Below are positions 1 to 7,769 of a stretch of DNA of 64,000 nucleotides, piece by piece. The stretch lies in assembly GCF_021735925.1 (NCBI RefSeq), contig NZ_WMEA01000001.1, positions 871,001 to 935,000 of the forward strand. The letters run 5' to 3'. The stretch is from Loktanella sp. M215 (lineage in GTDB: Bacteria > Pseudomonadota > Alphaproteobacteria > Rhodobacterales > Rhodobacteraceae). Below the pieces are notes generated by a model. It was not told where the DNA came from, did not search any database, and saw nothing but the letters and a program-made list of their open reading frames with translations. Position 1 is the first letter of the stretch. The number at the start of each line of letters is the position of its first letter. Both the position numbers and the translations under genes were made by a program.

Positions 1-97
1 TGCCCATCGCCATCAGCGTGAAGGCGATCGGGAAACCCAGAAAGACGAAAACGATGAACAGCCCCAGCATCATCAGGGCAACTTGCGGGTCAGTCAT
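1..97 (-). CDS. dctM: TRAP transporter large permease (DctM), N-terminal fragment
   Basis: Only the first 32 codons lie in the window. They read MTDPQVALMMLG and continue as one hydrophobic helix ending in FPIAFTLMAMG, the usual first membrane segment of a DctM/SiaM-type subunit. DctM is the 12-14 helix channel subunit of tripartite ATP-independent periplasmic transporters and couples sodium influx to uptake of an organic acid. Its ATG overlaps the dctQ TGA in an ATGA arrangement, so the two are probably translationally coupled. The family call rests on this segment and on gene order dctP-dctQ-dctM; the rest lies before base 1. Confidence 0.85.
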   Translation of the reverse strand, partial: MTDPQVALMMLGLFIVFVFLGFPIAFTLMAMG

Positions 98-678
98 GAC
101 AGATGATCTTTCTCGGCCTTGTTGGCTTCACGCATCAGAAGGTCTTCGGTTTCGAACACGTCTTCGGACGCCTCGATCCATTCATTGGTGCGCATGGCGA
201 TAATGCAGCGCATGAGTTGCGCGATGCCCTGCACGAAGAGCAACAGACCCGCCGCCACGATGACGGTCTTGAATTGATAGATCGGCACGCCCGCCGGGCT
301 GGCCGCGGACACTTCGGCGTAGCCCCACGACCGCGCGGCATATTTCCAGCCCGCGAAGATCAGGGCGGTCACGCCGGGAAAGAAGAAGATGATGTAGAGG
401 ACAAAGTCGATCTTGGCCTGCGTGCGCGGTTGCAACAGCCTGTAGAGGAAGTCGCCGCGTACGTGCCCACCACGTGACAAGGTATAGGCCCCGCCCATCA
501 TGAAGAGCGCACCGTACATGATGAACGACACGTCCAGCGCCCAAGAGGTCGGGTCGTTCAGCACGTAGCGTACGAAGACCTCGTAGCCCGTGCCAACCGC
601 CATGACGATGATAAGCCAGGCGAAAGCTTTTCCGAACCATGCGGAAAGGCCGTCGGCGAACCGAATGAATGCGATCAT
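94..678 (-). CDS. dctQ: TRAP transporter small permease (DctQ)
   Basis: A 194-residue inner-membrane protein with about four membrane segments, the usual size and shape of the small DctQ subunit that pairs with DctM. The N-terminal part reads WLIIVMAVGTGYEVFVRYVLNDPTSW, where the xRYV(L/F)N motif after the first helix is typical of the family. I place the start at the ATG beginning MIAFIRF, preceded by GGGGATATC; an upstream in-frame start would run into the terminator that separates this gene from dctP. The gene ends in an ATGA overlap with dctM. Substrate cannot be told from this subunit. Confidence 0.93.
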   Translation of the reverse strand: MIAFIRFADGLSAWFGKAFAWLIIVMAVGTGYEVFVRYVLNDPTSWALDVSFIMYGALFMMGGAYTLSRGGHVRGDFLYRLLQPRTQAKIDFVLYIIFFFPGVTALIFAGWKYAARSWGYAEVSAASPAGVPIYQFKTVIVAAGLLLFVQGIAQLMRCIIAMRTNEWIEASEDVFETEDLLMREANKAEKDHLS

Positions 679-698
679 GATATCCCCGCAGATCGTCG

Positions 699-727
699 AA
701 AAAACCTCGGCGCAGGTTGCGCCGAGG
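699..727 (-). terminator. Intrinsic terminator between dctP and dctQ
   Basis: CCTCGGCGCA (705-714) and TGCGCCGAGG (718-727) form a perfect 10-bp stem with a 3-base loop. On the minus strand the stem is followed at once by six T residues, the layout of a rho-independent terminator. It sits 25 bases after the dctP stop and just before the dctQ start, so it should lower dctQM expression relative to the binding protein. Confidence 0.85.
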
Positions 728-751
728 TTCAGAACGGCCAAATTGACCGGA

Positions 752-1882
752 TTACAGCTTCACCTTGCCCGGGAAGTAGTGATCGTAGGCCAACCCGTAA
801 TCAGGAGAGTTCATGAGCTCGTAATACGATACGCGCTCGACCCACGCCCGTTGGCTATCAAGGGTCTTCTTCATGAAGGGATCGGTTTCCAGTTCGGGGA
901 TCAGCTCGTCCCAGGCCGCCAGCTGCGCGTCGAGGATTTCCTTCGACGTCCGGTGGACCGTGACGCCCGCATCGTTCTGCAACCATTGCAGGTCGGCGGA
1001 ATAGCGGTCCATGGCCTTGGCCGTGTTGGCGGTCGAGGCTGCCTCGACGCCATATTTCAGGATGGCCTGGAAGTCGGGATCGAGATCCTCGAGGAAGGCG
1101 CGCGAGAACAGGAATTCGAAGCTCTCGGAGGCCTGATGGTAGGACGAAAGGTAGTAGTTCTTGGCCACGTCCTGCGCGCCGAAGTCCTTGTCCGACGACG
1201 GGTTGTTGAATTCGAACGCGTCGATGACGCCACGTTCCATGGCGGGCACGATCTCTCCGCCGGGCAACTGGGCCACGGACATGCCCATCTTGGCCATCAG
1301 GTCAGCGGCCAGACCGACGGTGCGGTACTTCAGGCCCTGCAGGTCGGCGACGGTGTTGACCTCGTTCTTGAACCAGCCGAAGGGCTGCGCGAACATCGGG
1401 AAACCCAGACGGCCGACGACATCAAGACCCATGATCTCTTGCGTCAGTTCGTCATAGAGCTCCATGCCGCCGCCGGCGTAGAACCAGGACAGCATCGTCG
1501 TGGCGGATCCGCCGAAAACCGGGCCGGTGCCGAACAGCGACGCGGCCTTGTTCTTGCCGTACCAGTAGACGGGCACCGAGTGGGCGGCGTCGATCAGACC
1601 GTCGTTGACGGCATCCAGCACCTGAAACGCACCGACGACGGCGCCTGCGGGCAGCACGTCGATCTTCATGCGGCCGCCGGACATTTCCTCGACCCGGGTG
1701 GCATAGTCGCGGGCAAAGTCCTGCCAGATATTCGCATCGTTCCACGATGTCTGCATCTTCACGACAAGCGGCGACTGGGCCAGAACGGCGGGTGCCGCCA
1801 GCATGCTGCCGGTTGCGACACCGCCCGCCAGCGCGGACTTCGTCAGGAAAGATCGGCGATTGAAATTTTTCAATTGTGTCAT
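752..1882 (-). CDS. dctP: TRAP transporter periplasmic solute-binding protein (DctP, FcbT1/TakP-like), Tat-exported
   Basis: A 376-residue periplasmic binding protein that captures the substrate for the DctQM permease encoded downstream. The N-terminus MTQLKNFNRRSFLTKSALAGG carries a twin-arginine signal (RRSFL) and ends in an AxA site (VLAQ), suggesting export in a folded state. The start is fixed by GGGAGGAGAACC just upstream of the ATG. The block around KYRTVGLAADLMAKMG holds the conserved arginine that usually salt-bridges a carboxylate ligand; GGEIVPAMERGVIDAFE is the typical following motif. The closest type I recognise is the FcbT1/TakP group (keto acids, aromatic or halogenated acids, mannitol-type annotation). 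Exact ligand unknown. Confidence 0.92.
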   Translation of the reverse strand: MTQLKNFNRRSFLTKSALAGGVATGSMLAAPAVLAQSPLVVKMQTSWNDANIWQDFARDYATRVEEMSGGRMKIDVLPAGAVVGAFQVLDAVNDGLIDAAHSVPVYWYGKNKAASLFGTGPVFGGSATTMLSWFYAGGGMELYDELTQEIMGLDVVGRLGFPMFAQPFGWFKNEVNTVADLQGLKYRTVGLAADLMAKMGMSVAQLPGGEIVPAMERGVIDAFEFNNPSSDKDFGAQDVAKNYYLSSYHQASESFEFLFSRAFLEDLDPDFQAILKYGVEAASTANTAKAMDRYSADLQWLQNDAGVTVHRTSKEILDAQLAAWDELIPELETDPFMKKTLDSQRAWVERVSYYELMNSPDYGLAYDHYFPGKVKL

Positions 1883-2365
1883 GGTTCTCCTCCCAGAGTG
1901 ATCGTCACTGCAGTGTTTGCACATTTTTCGGGCGCAATGACGTATCGCCGCGAAGTAAAACCATATGTCGGTCCTTTGCAAGTATGTTAGCGTCGGACAA
2001 AAGACGGTTTGTTACTTGATATGGCCACATAAAAACGGTGTCCGGTCGTGGCAGGGTCAAATCACTGGCTCTCTGCCTCACCCTCCCAATTTCGCAGGAC
2101 GGTCATTTTTGCCGCGGAGTGCAGATTGACTGTGTTGGCTGGCGCCGATGCAGATGGATCATGTCCTGCACTTTCAAGACATTTATCGAATCGAAGTCGC
2201 GACAGCGTGTGAGCCATCCCGGCCTGGCAAACCGTCGCAACATAAGGGTTCGTTCAATTACAAGTTGCGCATGCACGCTTTTCTGGCATCCTTGGACATG
2301 GTGATGTTAGCGTTGCTGTGGAGGTCAGCACCGCAATTCGTGTCGCTGAAAAACAGGAGGATATT
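1883..2365. other. Intergenic region with divergent upstream sequences of dctP and the dehydrogenase gene
   Basis: 483 bases between divergent genes. It is less GC-rich than its neighbours. It ends on the plus side with AGGAGGATATT before the dehydrogenase ATG and on the minus side with the dctP ribosome-binding site. I see no convincing -35/-10 pair, palindromic operator or RNA structure. Open frames here are short and lack ribosome-binding sites. Confidence 0.5.
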
Positions 2366-3553
2366 ATGAAATTCGGACAGATAACCGCTGTGTCGATGCT
2401 CAGCGTTTTCGCGCTTGGCACGCAGATGGCGTCAGCGCAGGCCCCGGAAAAAGGCAGCCCGCTTGAAGGTCGGCCGGAGACCGAAGCGGCGCAGGAGCTT
2501 GCCCCGCAGACCCCGCCACCCCTGCCCACCGCAGAAGCCGATTTGCCGACCCTGACCGTTCCTGACGGCTTCAAGGTCGAGGTCTTTGCCAGCGGCATCG
2601 CGAATGCGCGCACGCTGCGCGTCGCTGATGACGGCACCGTTTTTGTCGGAAACTGGCAGGGCAACGCGGTCTGGGCCATTCCGCCCGGCGGCGAAGCCGT
2701 CAAGCTTTATGAAGGGCTGGACTGGCCCAACGGCATCGCCCTGCACAACGGCGATCTTTATATCGCCGAGCACACGAAGATCTCGGTCGCCAAAGACATC
2801 ATGAATCACCTCGACAGCGCCCCGGCGCTTGAGGAGATCTATGCGGACCTGGGCGAGCCGCGCCCCCATGGCTGGCGCTTTCTGGCTGTTGGCCCGGACG
2901 AGAAGCTTTATGTTTCGAACTCTTCGCCCTGCAACATCTGCGAACGCGAGGACGGCTTTGGCGAAATCCGCCGGATGGAGCTTGACGGGTCCGGCGCAGA
3001 GCCGATCCTGACGGGCATGCGCAACACGGTCGGCTTTGACTGGAACCCCAAGACCGGCAACCTGTGGTTCACCGACAACCAGCGCGACTGGCTGTCAGAG
3101 GACATCCCGCAGGACGAGCTGAACGTGCTGACCGAAGAAGGTCAGGACTTTGGTTTCCCCTATTGCCACAACGGGCTGTTTACCGATCCGGAATTCGGCT
3201 GGGGTCATGAGTGCAGTGAATTCACCGATCCGGTCGCACTGCTTGGGCCGCACACCGCGCCGCTTGGCATGCGCTTTTACGAGGGCGACATGTTCGGGGA
3301 TGACTACAAGGGTCAGATCTTTATCGCCAAGCACGGCCCCTGGAACCGGACCGAAAAGGCCGGCGCCGAAGTGGCCGTGGCCTATCTGGACGGCGACGCC
3401 AAGATTGGGCGCACCGAGCCGTTCCTGACCGGCTTCATCGTCGACAATCAGTATGTTGGTCGCCCTGTCGATGTCGCCACGATGCCGGACGGATCGATGC
3501 TGGTGTCGGATGACTGGAATGGCGCCATCTGGCGTATCAGCCACGATGAATAA
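2366..3553 (+). CDS. Sorbosone dehydrogenase-family protein (PQQ-dependent sugar dehydrogenase type), secreted
   Basis: A 395-residue periplasmic six-bladed beta-propeller dehydrogenase. Residues 1-25 are a Sec signal ending ASAQ. Mature-protein motifs match the L-sorbosone/glucose dehydrogenase family: an early RTLRVADDGTVFVGN blade, GFDWNPKTGNLWFTDN, HGPWNRT and a final blade GRPVDVATMPDGSMLVSDD. A CNIC pair sits near residue 190, as seen in family members. The start follows AGGAGGATATT. The last 8 bases overlap the next gene, a diheme cytochrome c, which is a plausible electron acceptor. A pqqA gene lies just beyond on the other strand, which supports PQQ as cofactor. The actual sugar or aldehyde substrate is not known. 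Confidence 0.88.
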   Translation: MKFGQITAVSMLSVFALGTQMASAQAPEKGSPLEGRPETEAAQELAPQTPPPLPTAEADLPTLTVPDGFKVEVFASGIANARTLRVADDGTVFVGNWQGNAVWAIPPGGEAVKLYEGLDWPNGIALHNGDLYIAEHTKISVAKDIMNHLDSAPALEEIYADLGEPRPHGWRFLAVGPDEKLYVSNSSPCNICEREDGFGEIRRMELDGSGAEPILTGMRNTVGFDWNPKTGNLWFTDNQRDWLSEDIPQDELNVLTEEGQDFGFPYCHNGLFTDPEFGWGHECSEFTDPVALLGPHTAPLGMRFYEGDMFGDDYKGQIFIAKHGPWNRTEKAGAEVAVAYLDGDAKIGRTEPFLTGFIVDNQYVGRPVDVATMPDGSMLVSDDWNGAIWRISHDE

Positions 3554-4124
3554 GCGGCTTGTCACATTTGCGGGGTCGGCGCTTTGCGCCGGCCTCGTCA
3601 CGCCAGCCATCGCTCAGGATCAGTTCGAGACGATGAAAGACAGCTGCATCGCCTGCCACGGCGAAGAGGCCGAGGCCGAGGCCGACGTGCCCGCATTGGG
3701 CGGTATCGATGCCTATTATGCGTTGCTGCAACTTGTAGCCTTCCGTGAAGGCCAGCGTGAAAACGAGATCATGAACGGCATGGTCGCGGATTTCAGCGAT
3801 AACGATCTGCGTGCGGCATCCGAGTGGATCGGATCACTGCCGCCACAGGCCGCACCCGAGGACACGCCGGATCAGGCCCGGATGGACGCCGGGGCCGCTT
3901 TGGCTGAAGAGCATCGCTGCAATACCTGTCACGGTGCGGACTATCTGGGCGGCCACCAGATGCCGCCGCTGCGCAATCAGCGCGAACAATACGTCCTGAA
4001 GGCGCTTGGCGATTACAAGGCAGAACGCCGGATTGGCGACCGTGCCGCCATGGTCGAAGTGGCGTCCGCCCTATCGGATGAGGACATGCAGACGCTGTCG
4101 TATTTCGTCGCGCACCTCGAATGA
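3546..4124 (+). CDS. Diheme cytochrome c (c4-like), secreted
   Basis: A 192-residue periplasmic cytochrome with a signal peptide (cleavage after TPAIAQ) and two heme-binding motifs, CIACH near residue 35 and CNTCH near residue 127, each in a domain of about 80 residues with the distal Met in context (NGMVADF and HQMPPL). This is the two-domain c4/c553 layout. The ATG lies inside the end of the dehydrogenase gene (ATGAATAA, 8-base overlap), indicating translational coupling. It is probably the electron acceptor that passes electrons from the dehydrogenase to the respiratory chain. Confidence 0.93.
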   Translation: MNKRLVTFAGSALCAGLVTPAIAQDQFETMKDSCIACHGEEAEAEADVPALGGIDAYYALLQLVAFREGQRENEIMNGMVADFSDNDLRAASEWIGSLPPQAAPEDTPDQARMDAGAALAEEHRCNTCHGADYLGGHQMPPLRNQREQYVLKALGDYKAERRIGDRAAMVEVASALSDEDMQTLSYFVAHLE

Positions 4125-4174
4125 GGTCGCGCCGCTAAATCTACCGCAGCCGCCATGACCGGCGGTTGTCATGA

Positions 4175-4215
4175 GATGTGCGCGGAACGTCACGCAAGAC
4201 ATTGCCGCGCACATC
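4175..4215. repeat. 11-bp perfect inverted repeat downstream of pqqA
   Basis: GATGTGCGCGG (4175-4185) and CCGCGCACATC (4205-4215) are exact inverse complements around a 19-base loop. The element begins 7 bases past the pqqA stop on the minus strand and lies between the convergent cytochrome and pqqA genes. There is no T-run on either side, so it is not a classical intrinsic terminator; an mRNA-stabilising hairpin or a weak shared terminator is possible. Confidence 0.6.
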
Positions 4216-4221
4216 GGTCTT

Positions 4222-4323
4222 TCAGAACAAGACGCCGCCGGCGTCTTCTTCGCTGTCGGGGCCATACATGTTGATTTCCATACCGCATTCGATTTCGCGG
4301 ATGATCGGTTTCGTCCAAGCCAT
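4222..4323 (-). CDS. pqqA: Pyrroloquinoline quinone precursor peptide PqqA
   Basis: A 33-codon gene. It starts MAWTKPIIREIECGMEINMY and ends with an acidic tail finishing in GGVLF. The segment GMEINMY carries the invariant Glu-x-x-x-Tyr pair (E16, Y20) that PqqE cross-links to build PQQ; homologues read GMEVTSY or GFEVTMY at the same place. CAGGAG lies 7 bases before the ATG. No pqqB-E genes follow; the downstream neighbour is convergent. So it is an orphan or extra precursor copy, or the biosynthetic operon lies elsewhere. Its place beside the sorbosone-dehydrogenase/cytochrome pair fits co-localisation of cofactor and enzyme. Confidence 0.9.
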   Translation of the reverse strand: MAWTKPIIREIECGMEINMYGPDSEEDAGGVLF

Positions 4324-4542
4324 CTGATGTCTCCTGAAAAAGTTTACGTGACGTCGACTATCGTGAAGCGTCCGTCCTGCGTCAATCAAACTTACGTCGG
4401 AAGGACTATTGTGTAGGGGAAAGACGCGCCCTTCAGCCCTGTAGGCGAGGTTTGGGTCCGACGCGCGCCGGACCCGTCAGGGGACGCCTTCGATTGACCG
4501 ATGCTGGCGCACCACCGGCATGGGAATGCCGGTGGTGTCAGG
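4324..4542. other. Intergenic region between pqqA and the OFA transporter
   Basis: 219 bases. It should hold the pqqA promoter on the minus strand (the area 4340-4420 is AT-richer), but I cannot name hexamers. It also contains a GGGTCCG/CGGACCC 7-bp hairpin (4454-4475) and the larger hairpin listed at 4510-4537. Confidence 0.45.
4510..4537 (-). terminator. Strong hairpin directly after the OFA transporter
   Basis: CACCACCGGCAT (4510-4521) and ATGCCGGTGGTG (4526-4537) form a perfect 12-bp stem with loop GGGA, a tetraloop-like closure. It starts 5 bases after the transporter stop. There is no U-tract after it on the minus strand, so it could act as a processing or stability element rather than a textbook terminator. 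Confidence 0.6.
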
Positions 4543-6264
4543 TCATTCGCCGGGGACAGCCTCTGCGGTCCGGACCTCGTGATGGTGCACTGATTTCACG
4601 GGCCGCATGAACAGGTTGGCGAAAAACGCCACCACAAGAAGCGCCGCCATGCAATACATCGTGGTATTATACAGCGACGAGGTCGGGTCGATGGTGCCCG
4701 CCGGAGCGATCTCCATCAATCTTGCGATGGTCACGGTTTTGGCCGCGACGAGCTGGTCCAATTGCGCCAGCGGTGCACCGAACGTCTGGGTAAAGCTGGC
4801 GGGATCGACCCGGGCCGCAAGGTCGTTGATCGCGTTCGTCACGGACATCTGCCGCAGGGACGTGATCGCAAGCGGTCCAAGCACGCCCGCCGTGGACCAT
4901 GCCGTCAGCAGGCGCCCGTGAATGCCGCCGACGTGCATGGTGCCGAACATGTCCGCGAGGTAGGCCGGAATGGTCGCGAAGCCGCCGCCATACATCGAAA
5001 AGATGATCATCGTCGCCGCATAGAACCCGATCAGATAGATCAGCGACGGATTCGTCGCGACGCTGGTGGCGAAGAACGGGATCGACAGGTAGAGCGCCGT
5101 GCCCAACACGAAGAAGCACATGTAGGTCGCCTTGCGGCCGATGTAATCCGACGTCGACGCCCAGAAGAACCGTCCCACCATGTTGAAGACCGAGATCATC
5201 AGGACGTAGGTCGATGCAAAACCCGCCGTCACGACCAGCGGCATCACCGACCCGAAGATTTCGGACATCATGGTCTTGGCCACGCCGATCACGCCGATGC
5301 CCGCTGTGACGTTAAAGCACAGCATGACCCACAACTGCCAGAACTGCGGTGTCTTCAGCGTCTGATCGATGTCGACATTGTTGCGCGACACCATGCCCGA
5401 TGCGACCGGTTTGGGCACCCAGCCTTCGGGTTTCCAGTCCTGTGCGGGGACGCGATACTGGAACGAGGCGATGATCATCACGATGAAATAGACCACGCCC
5501 AGCGTCAGGAACGTCTGTGCTGCACCGGTATTGCCGGTGCCAACCTGATACAGTCCCGCCTCGCCGCCAAAGGATGCGGCCTGTGCGGCCGATGCGACCA
5601 CGACCTCGACCTGGCCCGCCGCCGTTTCGGCCATGACCCGGCCGTTTTCGACAACGGTCTGGATCGCGTCCTGTGCGCCCAGAAACGTCGGCGCGCTTTG
5701 GAATTTTGCGAGAAGCCAGCCCTGCACCGGTGCCGCGATCATCGCGCCGCCGCCAAAGCCCATGATCGCCATGCCCGTCGCGAGACCGCGCCGGTCAGGG
5801 AACCAGCGGATCAGCGTCGAGACCGGCGAGACGTATCCCAGCCCCAATCCGCAGCCGCCGAGGACGCCGTACCCCAGATAGACCAGCCACAGCTGATGCG
5901 CCGAGATGCCGAACGATCCGATGATGAAACCGCCGCCCCAGAGAAAGGCTGCCACCACGCCCACCATCCGCGGCCCGACGTCTTCCAGCCACTTGCCCGC
6001 AAAGGCGGCCGCAAGCCCGAGGAAGACGATCGCCACGGAAAAGATCCACACGACGGAACTCAGGCTCCAGTCGTCGGCACTCGACGCCACCACGCCCAGT
6101 TCCCGCGTCAGGGGTGGGTTGAACACCGACCATGCATAGACAGAGCCGATGCACAGGTGGATGGCGATGGATGCCGGCGGGACGCGCCAGCGGTTGTAGC
6201 CTGGTTTCGCAACGATGTGGCTCTTGTGCAAAAAGCCCAACGCACCGCCTTTGGTATCGGCCAT
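4543..6264 (-). CDS. OFA-family MFS transporter (oxalate/formate antiporter-like)
   Basis: A 573-residue major facilitator with about 12 membrane segments. The first helix region IAIHLCIGSVYAWSVFNPPL is the hallmark OFA start (GxxYAWSVF), followed by GLGYVSPVSTLIRWFPDRRGLATG. It is longer than the usual 400-440 residues because of two inserted loops, one in the middle (about residues 200-270, Ala/Val-rich) and one before the last helices (about 480-545). The start is set by GGGGGGAGATAAG upstream of the ATG. Known members move oxalate, formate or other monocarboxylates; the loop-bearing subfamily has no certain substrate. It stands alone, with a hairpin right after the stop. Confidence 0.9.
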   Translation of the reverse strand: MADTKGGALGFLHKSHIVAKPGYNRWRVPPASIAIHLCIGSVYAWSVFNPPLTRELGVVASSADDWSLSSVVWIFSVAIVFLGLAAAFAGKWLEDVGPRMVGVVAAFLWGGGFIIGSFGISAHQLWLVYLGYGVLGGCGLGLGYVSPVSTLIRWFPDRRGLATGMAIMGFGGGAMIAAPVQGWLLAKFQSAPTFLGAQDAIQTVVENGRVMAETAAGQVEVVVASAAQAASFGGEAGLYQVGTGNTGAAQTFLTLGVVYFIVMIIASFQYRVPAQDWKPEGWVPKPVASGMVSRNNVDIDQTLKTPQFWQLWVMLCFNVTAGIGVIGVAKTMMSEIFGSVMPLVVTAGFASTYVLMISVFNMVGRFFWASTSDYIGRKATYMCFFVLGTALYLSIPFFATSVATNPSLIYLIGFYAATMIIFSMYGGGFATIPAYLADMFGTMHVGGIHGRLLTAWSTAGVLGPLAITSLRQMSVTNAINDLAARVDPASFTQTFGAPLAQLDQLVAAKTVTIARLMEIAPAGTIDPTSSLYNTTMYCMAALLVVAFFANLFMRPVKSVHHHEVRTAEAVPGE

Positions 6265-6588
6265 CTTATCTCCCCCCAATAATAACGCATGGCGCGATCC
6301 TCCTCCGGGGATCGCAACCTGCGGCACGCAGGACCGTGCAAAAAGATAAAGGACGGTCGCGGCGCTGATCTGTCAACAGGTTTTACGGTTTTCCGCCCGC
6401 GGCAACGGGATCTGTTGTCTGAAGCGACCAAGGGAAGTGGCACGGACGGTCCAAAATTGGGCACCATGGCACGAACCGGCCGACCCTCGGTCTGAACGAG
6501 GGATGACCGGGGGGCCGGGTCAGTCCGATCCACGGCCCGGCAGGGTTTTGCGCAGCAAGATCACAAGAGGCGGCGCACGAAGGGAGGC
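6265..6588. other. Non-coding stretch between the OFA transporter and the IS remnant
   Basis: About 320 bases with no gene I can support. Visible structures are CCCTC...GAGGG (around 6484-6502) and GCCGGG...CCCGGC (around 6514-6541) followed by AGGGTTTTG. The sequence may include scrambled remains of the insertion element next to it, but I recognise no right-hand terminal repeat. Confidence 0.4.
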
Positions 6589-6776
6589 ATGAATACCAAA
6601 CCGGACCGCCAGTTCCGACAGGGTCGCCCCGCCTTTCAGCGCCTCAAGCGCCACCTTCACCTTGAATTCAGGGCCCCGTTGCATGCGGTTCGACATCTTC
6701 GATCGCTGTCGTGGTGAAGTTCGGCAGACGGCAAATCGGCGCTGACGTCCGTGTCCCGTTTTCCGGGGGCACCTCA
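6589..6776 (-). pseudogene. IS3-family element remnant: left end and truncated transposase OrfA
   Basis: Reading the minus strand from 6776, the sequence begins TGAGGTGCCCCCGGAAAACG, a typical IS3-family terminal inverted repeat starting with TGA. Eighty bases further in, at 6696, an ATG starts MSNRMQRGPEFKVKVALEAL and continues KGGATLSELAVRFGIH, the helix-turn-helix of IS3/IS911-type OrfA (Transposase_8). Homology stops after about 36 codons, where a PTMISAWK-like continuation would be expected and unrelated sequence follows. OrfB and the right end are absent. The outer edge lies 11 bases beyond the GAPDH stop codon, so the element once inserted just behind that gene. Confidence 0.8.
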
Positions 6777-6787
6777 ATCTGCCCCTG

Positions 6788-7768
6788 TCAACGCCCGCCC
6801 ATGCGCAGGGCCATGTCGATCATGCGCGCCGAAAAACCCCATTCGTTGTCGTACCAGCCGAACACCCGGATCTGGTGATCGGTGGTGGCAAAACATTCCG
6901 GCAGCGCGACAACCAGCGATTCGGGCCGCGCGCGCAGGTCGGAGGAGACCAGCGGCAGGTCCGTCGTCCCGATCAGCGCCGGATCGGTCTGCCGCAGCAC
7001 CGCATGTAATGCGTCGGTCGTGACCGCCCGGCTGACCGTCGCCGTCAGGTCGATGCAGGATACGCTGGCGACCGGCACGCGCACGGCCGCACCGGTGATC
7101 CGACCGGCCAGTTCCGACACCACTTCAGTCACCAGTTCCGTCGCGCTGGTCGTGGTCGGCACCATCGACAGCGCGCCCGCCCGGCTGCGGGCGAAATCGC
7201 CGCGGGGGGCGTCGGTCATCGGCTGGCTGGAGGTATAGCAGTGGATCGTCGTCATATGCGCCGCGGTGATCCCCAGTGCGGCGTGCAGATGCTTGACGAT
7301 CGGGGCGAGAGCGTTCGTGGTGCAGCTGGCGTTCGACACGATGCGTGCGTCGCCTAAGGCGGCGTCGTTGGCGCCCAGCACCACCGTCACCTCTGCCGCA
7401 GGCGACGGGCCGGAGATCAGGACCGCCCCTGCCCCCGCCGTCAGGCCGCGCCTGGCGATGTCGGAGGTGCGGGCGATGCCGGTGCATTCGAGGACCAGAT
7501 CGACGCCGCGCAGATCGAGGGTCGACAGGTCCCGGGACTGTGTGAAGGCAAAGGTGCTGTCGCCCACCATCAGCGCACCGCTGGCGGCGGACACGACCTG
7601 CGGGAACGGGCCGAACACGCTGTCATAGCCGAAGAGGTAGGCGCAGATGTCCAGCGGTGCGATGTCGTTGATGCCCACGACTTCGATGCCCGTATCGGTG
7701 CGGGTCGTCAGCAGTTGCCGCAGGATCGTGCGGCCGATGCGGCCGAAGCCGTTGATCAGGATCCGCAT
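6788..7768 (-). CDS. gap: Type I glyceraldehyde-3-phosphate dehydrogenase
   Basis: A 326-residue NAD(P)-dependent dehydrogenase acting on glyceraldehyde 3-phosphate in glycolysis or gluconeogenesis. The Rossmann motif INGFGRIGR starts at residue 5, the catalytic Cys149 is in SNASCTTN and His176 in TIHCYTS. It is a little shorter and more divergent than main-line GapA: the segment TDAPRGDFARSRAGALSMVP replaces the usual DAPHKDLRRARAAALNIIP, so a secondary GAPDH or a related aldehyde is possible. It starts one base after the allE stop, so the two are one transcript. Pairing with a purine-degradation gene is unusual and does not explain its role. Confidence 0.88.
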   Translation of the reverse strand: MRILINGFGRIGRTILRQLLTTRTDTGIEVVGINDIAPLDICAYLFGYDSVFGPFPQVVSAASGALMVGDSTFAFTQSRDLSTLDLRGVDLVLECTGIARTSDIARRGLTAGAGAVLISGPSPAAEVTVVLGANDAALGDARIVSNASCTTNALAPIVKHLHAALGITAAHMTTIHCYTSSQPMTDAPRGDFARSRAGALSMVPTTTSATELVTEVVSELAGRITGAAVRVPVASVSCIDLTATVSRAVTTDALHAVLRQTDPALIGTTDLPLVSSDLRARPESLVVALPECFATTDHQIRVFGWYDNEWGFSARMIDMALRMGGR

Positions 7769-7769
7769 G

